The position numbers and the translations under genes are program-made. Positions 34,050 to 43,215 of a stretch of DNA of 64,000 nucleotides are shown one piece after another. The DNA lies in NCBI GenBank assembly GCA_964467345.1, contig CAYXPY010000001.1, positions 1-64,000 of the forward strand. Reading direction: 5' to 3'. Each line of letters opens with the position of its first letter. The first letter of the stretch is position 1. Source of the stretch: SM1-50 sp964467345. GTDB taxonomy: Archaea; Thermoplasmatota; E2; DHVEG-1. Below the pieces are notes generated by a model, which saw nothing but the letters and a program-made list of their open reading frames with translations, was not told the origin of the DNA and did no database searches.

Positions 34050-36494
34050 ATGAAACAAAAAAGACAATTAGTAAAAGTGGTAGCTAGTGTCTGCTTTCTA
34101 TCAAACCTGGTATTTTTCGCAAGCATCGAGCCGTTGAGGGCTGAACAACCAACAACACTACTGATAAATGAAGTGATGTATCGACCGATAGACAATGAGA
34201 ATACTAACGAATGGATAGAACTGTATAATCCCACATCAGATCCAATCAATGTCGAAGGCTGGATGATCGGCGATGAAAAAGAAACCGATATCATACAAGC
34301 AGATGGAGTCCATGGCGATGGCACGACCATCATCCCACCTGATGGGTATGCGATCGTCACCGATAAAGGAACAACTCTGTACGATAGCGTCATCATTCCG
34401 GATGATGCGATACGGCTCTCGGTTGATGACAGTACGCTGTGTGGGTATGGCCTCAACAATAATATGGAAAAAATACTTCTTTTTGATCCCATGGGGACCT
34501 GTATCGATGCAGTCGAATGGGGCCAGGAGTATAACGAGGTCCCGGGTTCTCCGGCACCTGTTGTCGCAAAAGGAAATTCTCTTGCAAGGAAACCAGATAT
34601 CGATACAGATGATTCATCAGTAGATTTCGTTGAATGCAGCAGCCTTACACCAGGAGGTAAAAACCTCGTTGATGACGATTTAATCATGAACAATCCTGAA
34701 AATGATCTAGAATATAATTCCGGAATTATTCTCATCACTGAGCTTTACTATCATACGCATACGAATATGAAAAACGAATTTATCCGTCTCTTCAATCCGA
34801 CCAATAAGACGATTGACGTCTCGGCATGGTATCTGACCGATGAGCCCTGGAATGAACCAGATGATCAGCCAAAAATAATCTTCCCGGATCATACACAGCT
34901 GTTTCCGAACGATTCCTGGTTTATCACACAGAACGCGACCGCTTTTTTCTTAGAAACTCTGATCATTGCTGATTTCGAATACCAAATAGATTCACAACCA
35001 AACGTAAGTCAAATGCTTACGTATAGGACATTTTCCTTGAGTAATAGTGGAGGCACCATAGGGTTGTGTACTTCAACATCGACGCTTATTGATCTTATTA
35101 TCTATGGTGATGCGAACTATGATATCTCTTCCTGGGAGGGGACCAATATCCCTGCTTCAGGCCAAGGTGTTATTCTTAAACGCACCAAGCAAAACGGAAC
35201 GTTTGTTGATACAAATTCAGCCGTGGACTGGGACCATCCCCGTATCTATCATATCGGACAATCAGATTTCCCTCTTCGATCCTATTCATCAGATGGGGAG
35301 ATAATCACTTTTGTGTCACCGGATAGCAGTTATGAAATCATTACAAATGAACTGCGCAACGCACGTTTTTCGATTGACATCAATATGTATGAATTTACAA
35401 ACCCGTTCCTTTACAAAGAGCTTATCGATGCAATCAAACGAAACATAACAGTGCGTCTTTTCATGGAAGGCTCACCGATTGGAGGCATCGATGAGAGAGA
35501 AACATACATCCTTGCTAACCTGGCATCTCAGGGGGCGATGATTCGTTTCATCGTCAGTGACGCAGAATCACAGGCTCACGCTCGGTATCAGTTCGATCAT
35601 GCGAAATACGTTATCATCGATAATGAAACGATGATTGTCGAGAGCTGTAACTGGGCGAAGACCGGTGTTCCCAAAAACCCTTCTTCAGGAAACAGAGAAT
35701 GGGGGGTGGTTATTCATGACAAACAGGTAGCAAGCAATTTTTTACAGGTGTTCGAAGATGATTGGAACCCGCAGCGGAGAGACAGTTATCCTTTGGAAAG
35801 GTTGAACTTTACGATTCCCTCCGGTTTCTCTCTCAACTATGAAGCTGCAAGTGGGTCGTATAGCCCGAGGTTTTCCGCAAAAACGATTACATCACCATCT
35901 CGTATCACTCCAGTTTTTTCACCGGATAACAGTGAGCAGGCTATCCTTGATGCGATAGATGCTGCGACCAGTACTATTTACATTCAACAACTCTATATTT
36001 ATCGCGACTGGGGAGAGAACCCAAGTCCCTTTGTGCAACATCTCATAAATAAGTCTCAGCAAGGTGTAAGAATCCAAATTATCCTTGACTATAACTCGAA
36101 ATACGAATCAACCACCGGGATTCTGAATGAGACAAAACAATATGTCGAAGACCACGGGGTGGAAGTGAAATATATCTCAAGTGACTGGTCCCCGTTTGCA
36201 ACGGTCCATAACAAAGGGATGATCATCGACAACAAAACAGTACTAATCTCAAGTATCAACTGGAACGAGCAGTCTGTGCGAAAAAACCGCGAGACTGGTG
36301 TCCTGATCGAAAACGAAGAAGTGGCAGGTTATTACGCAACCGTGTTTCTCTCCGACTGGGCTCTTGAGAGTACAAAAGGACGCATCACTTCATTCTCGTG
36401 GGCAGATTATAAATACCTCATGTTTATTGCCCTAGTGATTTGCATCACTCTTGTGTTAATCGCACGGGATTGGAGAAAAAGAAAATGGAGATAG
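34050..36494 (+). CDS. Surface protein with two lamin-tail domains and a double phospholipase D unit
   Basis: 814 residues. A signal/anchor near the N-terminus (VVASVCFLSNLVFFASI) is followed by a lamin-tail domain (LLINEVMYRPID, EWIELYNPT; about 33-190). A second lamin-tail domain follows (ITELYYHTHTN, EFIRLFNPTN; about 230-400). Then come two PLD half-sites: DHAKYVIIDNETMIVESCNW (about residue 515) and VHNKGMIIDNKTVLISSINW (about residue 719), each with HxK and a downstream Asp and Asn. A C-terminal membrane helix and a basic tail finish the protein. It is probably an outward-facing nuclease or phospholipase. Overlaps the rhomboid gene by 10 bases. Confidence 0.87.
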   Translation: MKQKRQLVKVVASVCFLSNLVFFASIEPLRAEQPTTLLINEVMYRPIDNENTNEWIELYNPTSDPINVEGWMIGDEKETDIIQADGVHGDGTTIIPPDGYAIVTDKGTTLYDSVIIPDDAIRLSVDDSTLCGYGLNNNMEKILLFDPMGTCIDAVEWGQEYNEVPGSPAPVVAKGNSLARKPDIDTDDSSVDFVECSSLTPGGKNLVDDDLIMNNPENDLEYNSGIILITELYYHTHTNMKNEFIRLFNPTNKTIDVSAWYLTDEPWNEPDDQPKIIFPDHTQLFPNDSWFITQNATAFFLETLIIADFEYQIDSQPNVSQMLTYRTFSLSNSGGTIGLCTSTSTLIDLIIYGDANYDISSWEGTNIPASGQGVILKRTKQNGTFVDTNSAVDWDHPRIYHIGQSDFPLRSYSSDGEIITFVSPDSSYEIITNELRNARFSIDINMYEFTNPFLYKELIDAIKRNITVRLFMEGSPIGGIDERETYILANLASQGAMIRFIVSDAESQAHARYQFDHAKYVIIDNETMIVESCNWAKTGVPKNPSSGNREWGVVIHDKQVASNFLQVFEDDWNPQRRDSYPLERLNFTIPSGFSLNYEAASGSYSPRFSAKTITSPSRITPVFSPDNSEQAILDAIDAATSTIYIQQLYIYRDWGENPSPFVQHLINKSQQGVRIQIILDYNSKYESTTGILNETKQYVEDHGVEVKYISSDWSPFATVHNKGMIIDNKTVLISSINWNEQSVRKNRETGVLIENEEVAGYYATVFLSDWALESTKGRITSFSWADYKYLMFIALVICITLVLIARDWRKRKWR

Positions 36495-37435
36495 TGTTCT
36501 TTGAGCCCTCCGTTGTATCCCTTGTTGCTTGTGCAATCATGGTGGGAACATTGGTCGTGGCTTTTCTACGAAAGATAACCTTAACGTATGCAATCATCAT
36601 TGGAAATTTTTTTGTCTTACTGATTAGCCTGTTCTATCGTAGTGAGATCATCAATGAACTTGGGTTTCGCTCCGTGTATCTTTCTTTGGAGTTATTCCCA
36701 AATATCTACACGCTTTTTACTTCGATGTTCGTCCATAGTGATTTTATCCATATCCTTGGGAACATGTTTGTGTTTTTCTTTATGGGGGTCGCTTTTGAAC
36801 AGCGGATTGGAGCGAAACGATTCCTGGTTATTTACCTCATCACCGGAGTTTGTGGTGCCTTGACGCATTCCTTACTTAATATCGGCTCTGCGGTTCCGCT
36901 GGTTGGTGCATCCGGGGCGATCTTTGGGATCCTTGGAGCGTTTGCATTCGCCTATCCCAGAGACGAAGTTGTCATGCCTATTCCTATCGGCATCATGTTT
37001 ATCATGCGCATCAAGGTCATCTACGCGGCAATCCTTTTTGCGATCTTTGAGACCGTCATCGTCACCTTCTCAGGTCCAACGACCACTGCCCATTTCGCGC
37101 ATCTCGGAGGACTTGCCAGCGGTGTGGTACTCGCTGCAGTGCTTCTGAGGAGACAAACCCGGGGGACACGACAGGCCAATCAAACAAACCCTCTGGACTA
37201 TATGCAGATAAAAAGGACGGATTCGATTAATGTTTCCAATCTGAAACACCTTGTCAAGACTCCTGAGCAAACCAAGATTCTCCAGCGTATCGAAAAGGAA
37301 AACGTCCTACAGGTTCGGGATATGTGGCTTGATCATTTTCTAGAGAAGGTCACCTGCCCTGTATGCAACAGACCTCTGAGTCATGCTGGAAGGAAGATCT
37401 GGTGCGAGCAGGATCATTTTGAGACCGAGTATTAA
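36485..37435 (+). CDS. Rhomboid intramembrane serine protease with C-terminal zinc-finger-like tail
   Basis: 316 residues. Cuts membrane proteins inside the bilayer. The catalytic Ser is in LVGASGAIFGILGAF (GxSG) and the His in AHFAHLGGLASG; the L1-loop region HSDFIHILGNMFVF is also present. Six or seven membrane helices. The cytoplasmic tail holds CPVCNRPLSHAGRKIWCEQ, a likely zinc site. ATG 36485 is preferred to a TTG at 36440. It overlaps the end of the PLD gene and is cotranscribed with it. Its 3-prime end overlaps the presenilin-like gene by 4 bases. Confidence 0.9.
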   Translation: MEIVFFEPSVVSLVACAIMVGTLVVAFLRKITLTYAIIIGNFFVLLISLFYRSEIINELGFRSVYLSLELFPNIYTLFTSMFVHSDFIHILGNMFVFFFMGVAFEQRIGAKRFLVIYLITGVCGALTHSLLNIGSAVPLVGASGAIFGILGAFAFAYPRDEVVMPIPIGIMFIMRIKVIYAAILFAIFETVIVTFSGPTTTAHFAHLGGLASGVVLAAVLLRRQTRGTRQANQTNPLDYMQIKRTDSINVSNLKHLVKTPEQTKILQRIEKENVLQVRDMWLDHFLEKVTCPVCNRPLSHAGRKIWCEQDHFETEY

Positions 37436-38346
37436 AGACCAATGCCCTGTAAGGTCCCGGTTAGGCCTAAAAAATACAGGCTTGAAATCAGAAACCCCAG
37501 GATAGCACCGCTGCACAGTAACGGCAGACCTGCTTGTGGTTTTCCTTTGATCACAAAGCTCATTAAGACAAGAAATCCAATCAATGTTCCAGCGAGAGTT
37601 GACACGGCAACCGGTAGCCCTGGTGAAAGAGTATGATAGGCTGCGACGACTAGGATGCCTGGCATGACGACATCCCCAAGACCCATGAAGAAGGCGTCGC
37701 GTTCCTCGTCTTCTTTCAGTGTCTCTTTTAGGCTTTTGGTTTCCTGTATCAATGAATACCTTCGTATCTTTGGGACGACAAGCAGCACCGGTAATTTGAG
37801 ATCCATAACCGTGTCTGCAAGGTCAATCATATGTTTTGTTTTATAGACCGAGATGGCATCATAGACGGCAAGGACAAGCAAGAGAATGATGACTAACAGG
37901 ATGCTAAGGGAGACTCCGAAGATGGCGATCGCCCCTGCACCGACAATCACCCCGCACAGATCAATGATATACCATTCAGGGTATTTGTATAACACCAGAA
38001 CAAGGGCTACTGCTGCGATGATTCCGCCCCCAATTGAGAGAACATCTGAGAGGAGTAAGGAAAGCACGGGAACGAAAATAAAAAAGGCTGTGTATCCGAT
38101 TGCAAATAAGATGATTGCTTGTATCACCTGTTTTTTCCAGTATTTTGCGATGATGAGAATGACAAGGGTCATGACAATGATGATGACGAAAATATAAAGG
38201 ATGTTGACCGGGTTGCTGGTGTCTTCAAAGGTCGGTTGGAACAGGTTTTTTATGAGTAACGCAAGTCCGTTGATTAGGACGAAAAAGCCGGCCATGATGA
38301 GGACGGGGAGAAGCATTTTTTTCTGTAATTCTTTCTCATTGGTCAT
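37432..38346 (-). CDS. Presenilin / signal-peptide-peptidase-like GxGD aspartyl protease
   Basis: 304 residues, about nine membrane helices. The two catalytic motifs are VYDAISVYKTKHM (YD) and FFMGLGDVVMPG (GxGD), which define family A22. A C-terminal KPQAGLPLL stands in place of the usual PAL motif. This matches the archaeal presenilin homologues (DUF1119). It should cleave membrane helices or remnant signal peptides. It converges on the rhomboid gene with a 4-base overlap. Confidence 0.9.
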   Translation of the reverse strand: MTNEKELQKKMLLPVLIMAGFFVLINGLALLIKNLFQPTFEDTSNPVNILYIFVIIIVMTLVILIIAKYWKKQVIQAIILFAIGYTAFFIFVPVLSLLLSDVLSIGGGIIAAVALVLVLYKYPEWYIIDLCGVIVGAGAIAIFGVSLSILLVIILLLVLAVYDAISVYKTKHMIDLADTVMDLKLPVLLVVPKIRRYSLIQETKSLKETLKEDEERDAFFMGLGDVVMPGILVVAAYHTLSPGLPVAVSTLAGTLIGFLVLMSFVIKGKPQAGLPLLCSGAILGFLISSLYFLGLTGTLQGIGL

Positions 38347-38459
38347 TAGTGGTTTGGAATAGAATCTGCCTTTTTATAGGGTTTGTTATTTTATGAATGT
38401 TCAATGATTGTACCTCTTATGGTAGCATAGTCAAAGTCTGATTGAAACAGTATGAATGA

Positions 38460-38529
38460 AAATTAATGTAACAAAAGTTACCATTAATTTCCTATGAAAA
38501 AAATTTATATATATCAATGTAATATTGAT
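38460..38529 (+). promoter_or_regulatory. Promoter with two inverted repeats before the PKD adhesin gene
   Basis: TATA element TTTATATATAT (38504-38514). Upstream, arms 38460-38472 and 38477-38490 (AAATTAATGTAAC and GTTACCATTAATTT) form a 13-base-pair inverted repeat with one bulged base and a 4-base centre. Just after the TATA box, ATCAAT (38513-38518) and ATTGAT (38524-38529) form a second repeat. Both are well placed for regulator binding. Confidence 0.45.
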
Positions 38530-38564
38530 TATACAACACGTTTTTAAAGGGAGGAGTAATCCGT

Positions 38565-39923
38565 ATGGAAAAGAGAGGAAGAAAAAGAAATTTTGTAAAA
38601 AATACCTGTATGCTAGCGATTGTCTTCGTTCTCATCTGCGGTAGTTTTTCTGCGCTGACGACGACCGCACGAAGTGCCTTACGTCAGAGCAACCTTGATA
38701 AAATTATGTATAGCTCTTCGCAATCATCAAGCCTAGCAGAAGGCGACGAGCTCCTATTGCAGGAAAATTTTACTGACGGAAACATGCCCCCTGAAGGAGA
38801 TTCGGGGAGCTGGACATTACAACAAACAAATCCTGATGAAACCTGGTACATCGACTCGACCGCCCCCCACACGGAACCATCCTGCGCAACCATCCATCGG
38901 GGAACCAGTTCTGCCCTCCAAGACGAATGGCTCATCACCCCCAGTCTTAATTTCGGATCCTATACAAAAATAAATCTCACGTTCCACTGGTACACCTGTT
39001 TTTACGTGACCTTATGGAAGCAATATGTCGAATTCAACATCAGTGTATCAACAGATGGAGGAGCCAACTGGACGACAGTCTGGAGTTTCAATGACATGAA
39101 CATCGGCCCGAATCCTTTCCCCGATTGGACATGGCAGGATACCATTTATCCAAATCGCAAACCAATCGATCTTTCTGCTTTCGCAGGAGAAACAGATGTG
39201 CGGATTGCGTTCCAATACTATAGTAACTCCACAATGGAACCGGAGGAACAGGAGTTCAGTATCGATGATATCTTAGTAATCGGGAAAGGGATTGGCGGAC
39301 TTGATGCAGACGCGGGAGGACCGTATAGCTGGTACTGGCCGATGCAATACAAACTCCTGTCAGCTCCAGGTGTACGATTTCATGGGACAGTAAGCAACGC
39401 ATCGGTTATGACAACAACGCTGTGGGACTTTGGGGATGGCACCACCACATTATTCCCATTCAATGTACGCCCCATCCACTTCTATGAAAGTGTTGGGACG
39501 TATAACGTCAGTTTGACGGCAACTGATTATGCGACAACCCCACCGAAGATATCAATCGATTATACAACCGTCACATTGTTCTTAATCCCACCGCCAGCAA
39601 TCGATATCAAAGTAGAAGGTCTGTCGATCGGTATAAAAGCCGACATCATCAACGGTCTTGCATATAACGCATCCTACGTAAATTGGACGATGAACATCTC
39701 CTGGGGTCCGTTCCAGATCTTCAGGAGTTTCCACAAGACGGTTGGAAACGGCACCATTGAGACCATCGAAGCAGGGACGACAACATCCATTCGAAGTCCA
39801 TTCTACTTCTTTGCCTTCGGCATCATTGACTTAGAAATCATCCTAAACCCGGAAAACCTCCCGGAGAGCAGAGAAGCGTTCACCGCTCTGAAAATCGGAC
39901 CACTGGTCATCTATAAATCATAA
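38565..39923 (+). CDS. Secreted adhesin-like protein: choice-of-anchor J, PKD and shared C-terminal domain
   Basis: 452 residues. Signal segment near residues 15-35 (MLAIVFVLICGSFSAL). A jelly-roll of the choice-of-anchor J / cleaved-adhesin type covers about 60-245 (LLLQENFTDGNMPPEG, DEWLITPSLNF, FSIDDILVIGKG). A PKD domain follows (TTLWDFGDGTTT, GTYNVSLTATD). The last 108 residues belong to a domain shared with two other secreted proteins in this window. Strong ribosome site GGGAGGAG. Probably a surface binding protein. Confidence 0.82.
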   Translation: MEKRGRKRNFVKNTCMLAIVFVLICGSFSALTTTARSALRQSNLDKIMYSSSQSSSLAEGDELLLQENFTDGNMPPEGDSGSWTLQQTNPDETWYIDSTAPHTEPSCATIHRGTSSALQDEWLITPSLNFGSYTKINLTFHWYTCFYVTLWKQYVEFNISVSTDGGANWTTVWSFNDMNIGPNPFPDWTWQDTIYPNRKPIDLSAFAGETDVRIAFQYYSNSTMEPEEQEFSIDDILVIGKGIGGLDADAGGPYSWYWPMQYKLLSAPGVRFHGTVSNASVMTTTLWDFGDGTTTLFPFNVRPIHFYESVGTYNVSLTATDYATTPPKISIDYTTVTLFLIPPPAIDIKVEGLSIGIKADIINGLAYNASYVNWTMNISWGPFQIFRSFHKTVGNGTIETIEAGTTTSIRSPFYFFAFGIIDLEIILNPENLPESREAFTALKIGPLVIYKS

Positions 39924-39960
39924 AGGAAAAACCCTGAAATCGGAAACCTTCCCAGCTTCC

Positions 39961-39972
39961 TTTTTTCTTTTT
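39961..39972 (+). terminator. Oligo-T terminator after the PKD adhesin gene
   Basis: T6, C, T5 at 39961-39972, about 38 bases after the stop codon. Confidence 0.45.
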
Positions 39973-39988
39973 AATCATAGTATACGAC

Positions 39989-39998
39989 AAAAAAAAAA
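39989..39998 (-). terminator. Oligo-T terminator of thiC
   Basis: Ten A residues on the plus strand, giving T10 on the minus strand, 15 bases beyond the thiC stop. Confidence 0.5.
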
Positions 39999-40013
39999 TA
40001 CTCTTGTCTTTGT

Positions 40014-41294
40014 TTATTTCTTCTTAAGATATCTTTTCACTAGCTCAATGGCACACAGATTCCCACACATCGAACATGTTTTCCTATCCTCTGAAGGAGA
40101 CCGTTTCGACCGATATTGCTTCGCCTTAGCAGGATCGATACAAAGCTGAAACATCTTCTCCCAGTCAAGATCCTCCCGTGCCTTGCTAAACACCGCATCG
40201 ACATCCCGATCAATACCCCGGGCAAGGTCAGCAGCATGCGCTGCGATCCGTGCCGCAATCAACCCATCCCGGACATCCTGTTTATCAGGAAGACAGAGAT
40301 GCTCAGCGGGAGTCACATAACACAGAAAATCAGCACCACAATAACCAGCAAACGCCCCACCGATGCCCCCGACAAAATGATCATACCCCGGGGCGATGTC
40401 TGTTACCAGCGGACCAAGGACAAAATACGGAGCCTCCCGGGTCACGGTCTTCATCACCTGGATGTTTGCCTGGATATCGGACAGCGGCATATGACCAGGG
40501 CCTTCCACCATGGTCTGCACACCATACTTCCGTGCCTTCTCAACAAGCTCACCGATGAGAAGCAGCTCCTGGAACTTCGCCCGATCATTGGAATCAGCAA
40601 GCGCACCAGACCGCATCCCATCCCCAAGAGAAAGGGTGACGTCATAGCGTTTTGCGATCTCCAGCAGAGACTCGAAATCCTCGTAGAACGGGTTCTCAGC
40701 CTCATGATGCAGGATCCACGCCATATGAAACGAACCCCCCCGGGACACCATCGGGATGAGACGTTTTTGTTTCCGGAGGCGTTCGACACTTACCTTGGTA
40801 ACCCCCACATGGACAACGGCAAAATCAACACCCTGCTTCGCCTGCCGCTCTACCATATTAAACATATCATCCGCAGTCATATCAACAATCGACCCACGCC
40901 GGTCAATCGCCTCAATACCTGCTTGATAAATCGGTACCGTGCCGAAAGGAACAGGAACGGTTTTCAACAACCGACGCCGGATCACATCAAGATCGCCATC
41001 GGTGGATAAATCCATCACTGCATGAGCCCCCGCAGCAACAGCGGCTTTCGCCTTCTCGACCTCCTCCTTCAGGTTACAATACTCACGGGACGTGCCGATA
41101 TTCGCATTCACCTTCACCCGCAGGTCTTTACCGATTCCAAGGGCGCCGGGAGCATGAATCGGGTTGCACGGAATAACGATATGACCAGCAGCGATCTTCT
41201 TTCTGATGACCTCTACAGGGATCTTCTCAGATCGACTGACCTGCCGCATCTGTACAGTGACCCGTCTCTGTTGCGCCTCAGAAATCTGTGTCAT
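40014..41294 (-). CDS. thiC: Phosphomethylpyrimidine synthase
   Basis: 426 residues. Radical SAM enzyme that converts aminoimidazole ribotide to the thiamine pyrimidine. Seen: DLSTDGDLDVIRRRLL, GTVPIYQAGIEAID, SRGGSFHMAWILHH, EGPGHMPLSDI and GGIGGAFAGYCGADFLCYVTP. The C-terminal cluster motif is CSMCGNLC, with three residues between the last two cysteines, while bacterial ThiC has four. This is the short archaeal form without the bacterial N-terminal domain. A TATA element at 41318-41326 suggests a leaderless message, and a palindrome lies just upstream of it. Confidence 0.94.
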   Translation of the reverse strand: MTQISEAQQRRVTVQMRQVSRSEKIPVEVIRKKIAAGHIVIPCNPIHAPGALGIGKDLRVKVNANIGTSREYCNLKEEVEKAKAAVAAGAHAVMDLSTDGDLDVIRRRLLKTVPVPFGTVPIYQAGIEAIDRRGSIVDMTADDMFNMVERQAKQGVDFAVVHVGVTKVSVERLRKQKRLIPMVSRGGSFHMAWILHHEAENPFYEDFESLLEIAKRYDVTLSLGDGMRSGALADSNDRAKFQELLLIGELVEKARKYGVQTMVEGPGHMPLSDIQANIQVMKTVTREAPYFVLGPLVTDIAPGYDHFVGGIGGAFAGYCGADFLCYVTPAEHLCLPDKQDVRDGLIAARIAAHAADLARGIDRDVDAVFSKAREDLDWEKMFQLCIDPAKAKQYRSKRSPSEDRKTCSMCGNLCAIELVKRYLKKK

Positions 41295-41317
41295 ACCGCA
41301 TACCTAATACCTTCCTG

Positions 41318-41355
41318 ATATTAAAGCTTTCAATCCCCTGAAAACATCTAGGGGA
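41318..41355 (-). promoter_or_regulatory. thiC promoter with upstream palindrome
   Basis: A minus-strand TATA element (CTTTAATAT, 41318-41326) lies about 27 bases before the ATG. Directly upstream, TCCCCT (41334-41339) and AGGGGA (41350-41355) form a 6-base inverted repeat around 10 bases. A position next to the TATA/BRE region fits an operator. Archaeal thiamine genes are known to be controlled by ThiR repressors, but whether this is a ThiR site is a guess. Confidence 0.4.
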
Positions 41356-41437
41356 CTACATTGATGAGCACCACGGAAACCACAACACTAAAAACAACAA
41401 GACATATACGGACCCTTGAAATATTTTTGCAGGCGAG

Positions 41438-43123
41438 ATGATGAACCAGATTCTCAAACTCTTCTCAGATCACGGGACGTTCGTCCTCCCCGATGCACTC
41501 GCCTACATCAGCGCAAAAGAAAAACCAGATGACTTCGCAGAATATCTCATAAAAAACCTTCGAGAATACCCCTTGTTCCTTGCTCTTGACACCATCAAAA
41601 ACATTGAGGAATCAACCCAGGAAATCACAGAACCACAAAAACCATCTCCGCCCCCGATAACAGAGACGCCCTCACCAGTTGTTGAAAAAACAATTGAAAA
41701 GGAATTCCAAAAAAAGATACTTTCAAAGATGTATAGCAAAACCACGTTTGTCAAAGAAGACAACGAGGACGACGAGGAAGAAGACGTCGAAGAAGAACAA
41801 CCGCACCAAGAAGAGAAAAAACCACTCCAACCACCTGAGATAAAACAGGTGAAAAGCTGGAAACCACTTGCAAGGGAATACCACTCCGAGGTACGCATCA
41901 TCTCTGATGTCACAGGAAATCGATCCAGTGAGGGCACCACACAGGATTTCGTCAGTCTGTTCAGAGAACGATACCAAGCCATCCGAAAGATACTTATCAA
42001 CCAGAGACGGGAGATCGCGCAGTTCATCCCTATCAACCGTATCAATAAGACCATGGTCGATGTCCAGCTTATCGGCATCGTAAAGAACGTAAAAACAACA
42101 CATAACGGACACCGACTCATCGAAATCGAAGATGACAGTGGTTCTGCCACCCTAATGGCATTAAAAAACACAGAGATATTCCCCCAGGCAAACGAAGTGA
42201 TGCTTGATGAGGTCATCGGGGTTGTTGGAAAAATCAGTAAAAATAAGGATCTCATCATCGTCCAAAACGTTATTTACCCGGATATAAAAATGCATCAAGA
42301 GAGAAAAAAAATAGAGCATCCCCTCTGCGTTGCCTTCCTCTCAGACATACATATAGGCAGCAAGATGTTCATGGATGCGGAATGGAACGCGTTTCTCCGC
42401 TGGATCAATGGGGACCTGGGCAACTCTCGTCAAAGAGATGTCGCAAGCAAATTAAAATATCTCGTGCTACCTGGAGATCTCGTCGATGGCATTGGAATCT
42501 ACCCAAACCAGGAGAAAGAACTCTCCATCAGCAACATCTATGACCAATACCAAGCTCTCGCTAAGCAGTTCGACTACATCCCTGACCATATCACCATTCT
42601 GCTTCAACCAGGGAACCATGACGCAGTACGCCCTGCGGAGCCTCAACCCGCGTTTGAAAAAGAAATACGGGACCTTTTCTCCGGAAAAGAATTCATTTTC
42701 ATAGGAAACCCCTGCTATTTCTCCCTGCATGGAATCGAAATCCTTTCCTATCATGGTCAAAGTCTTCTTGATTATTCAACAAACATCCAGGCACTGAGCT
42801 ATAACGAACCAACCGAGGTCATGAAACTCATGTTAAAGAAACGCCATCTCGCACCCACCTACGGTGGATACACCCCCCTTGCCCCCGAACATGAGGACTA
42901 TATGCTCATCAATAAAGTCCCTGATATCTTCGTCACGGGCCATGTTCACACGTCATCAATTGATACCTACCGAGGAGTGACTCTTATCAATGCATCAAGC
43001 TGGCAGTCACAGACGTCCTATCAAAAGATGATGAACTTCGTCCCTGATTCCGCAAAACTCCCTCTTGTCGACCTGAAGACCGGTAATGCAACCTCAATGG
43101 ATTTCAGCAAAGCATCTGCGTAG
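41438..43123 (+). CDS. polB: DNA polymerase D small subunit (DP1)
   Basis: 561 residues. The proofreading 3-prime-5-prime exonuclease subunit of archaeal PolD. The C-terminal calcineurin-like phosphoesterase motifs are SDIHIGSKMF (about 300), PGDLVDGIG (about 345), GNHDAVRPAEPQP (about 392), SYHGQSLLDY and VTGHVHTSS (about 500). An OB-fold precedes it (VQLIGIVKNVKTTHNGHRLI), and a long acidic, charged linker lies at about 85-145 (EDNEDDEEEDVEEE). The gene is 92 bases upstream of the DP2 subunit gene, so both polymerase subunits may share a transcript. Confidence 0.95.
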   Translation: MMNQILKLFSDHGTFVLPDALAYISAKEKPDDFAEYLIKNLREYPLFLALDTIKNIEESTQEITEPQKPSPPPITETPSPVVEKTIEKEFQKKILSKMYSKTTFVKEDNEDDEEEDVEEEQPHQEEKKPLQPPEIKQVKSWKPLAREYHSEVRIISDVTGNRSSEGTTQDFVSLFRERYQAIRKILINQRREIAQFIPINRINKTMVDVQLIGIVKNVKTTHNGHRLIEIEDDSGSATLMALKNTEIFPQANEVMLDEVIGVVGKISKNKDLIIVQNVIYPDIKMHQERKKIEHPLCVAFLSDIHIGSKMFMDAEWNAFLRWINGDLGNSRQRDVASKLKYLVLPGDLVDGIGIYPNQEKELSISNIYDQYQALAKQFDYIPDHITILLQPGNHDAVRPAEPQPAFEKEIRDLFSGKEFIFIGNPCYFSLHGIEILSYHGQSLLDYSTNIQALSYNEPTEVMKLMLKKRHLAPTYGGYTPLAPEHEDYMLINKVPDIFVTGHVHTSSIDTYRGVTLINASSWQSQTSYQKMMNFVPDSAKLPLVDLKTGNATSMDFSKASA

Positions 43124-43215
43124 TCAGAAAAACAAGAAATGTATGCATTTTTTTAACCATTGATACAAAACTTTAAGTGAGATTCTGCTATGTCTCATGT
43201 ATTCATTTTCAGAGC

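Noticed and set aside
40116..41009. Long 297-codon frame antisense to thiC
   Set aside because: Shadow of the thiC gene; no family features and no start signals.
41295..41437. TPP riboswitch before thiC
   Set aside because: None of the conserved TPP aptamer segments can be found on either strand, and the TATA position leaves almost no leader.
41503..42258. Long 251-codon frame antisense to DP1
   Set aside because: It is the reverse-strand shadow of a clear polymerase gene, with Ser/Phe-rich text typical of antisense frames.
43177..43215. GTG 43177 as the DP2 start
   Set aside because: It adds residues unlike DP2 N-termini; 43216 or 43225 fits the family better.
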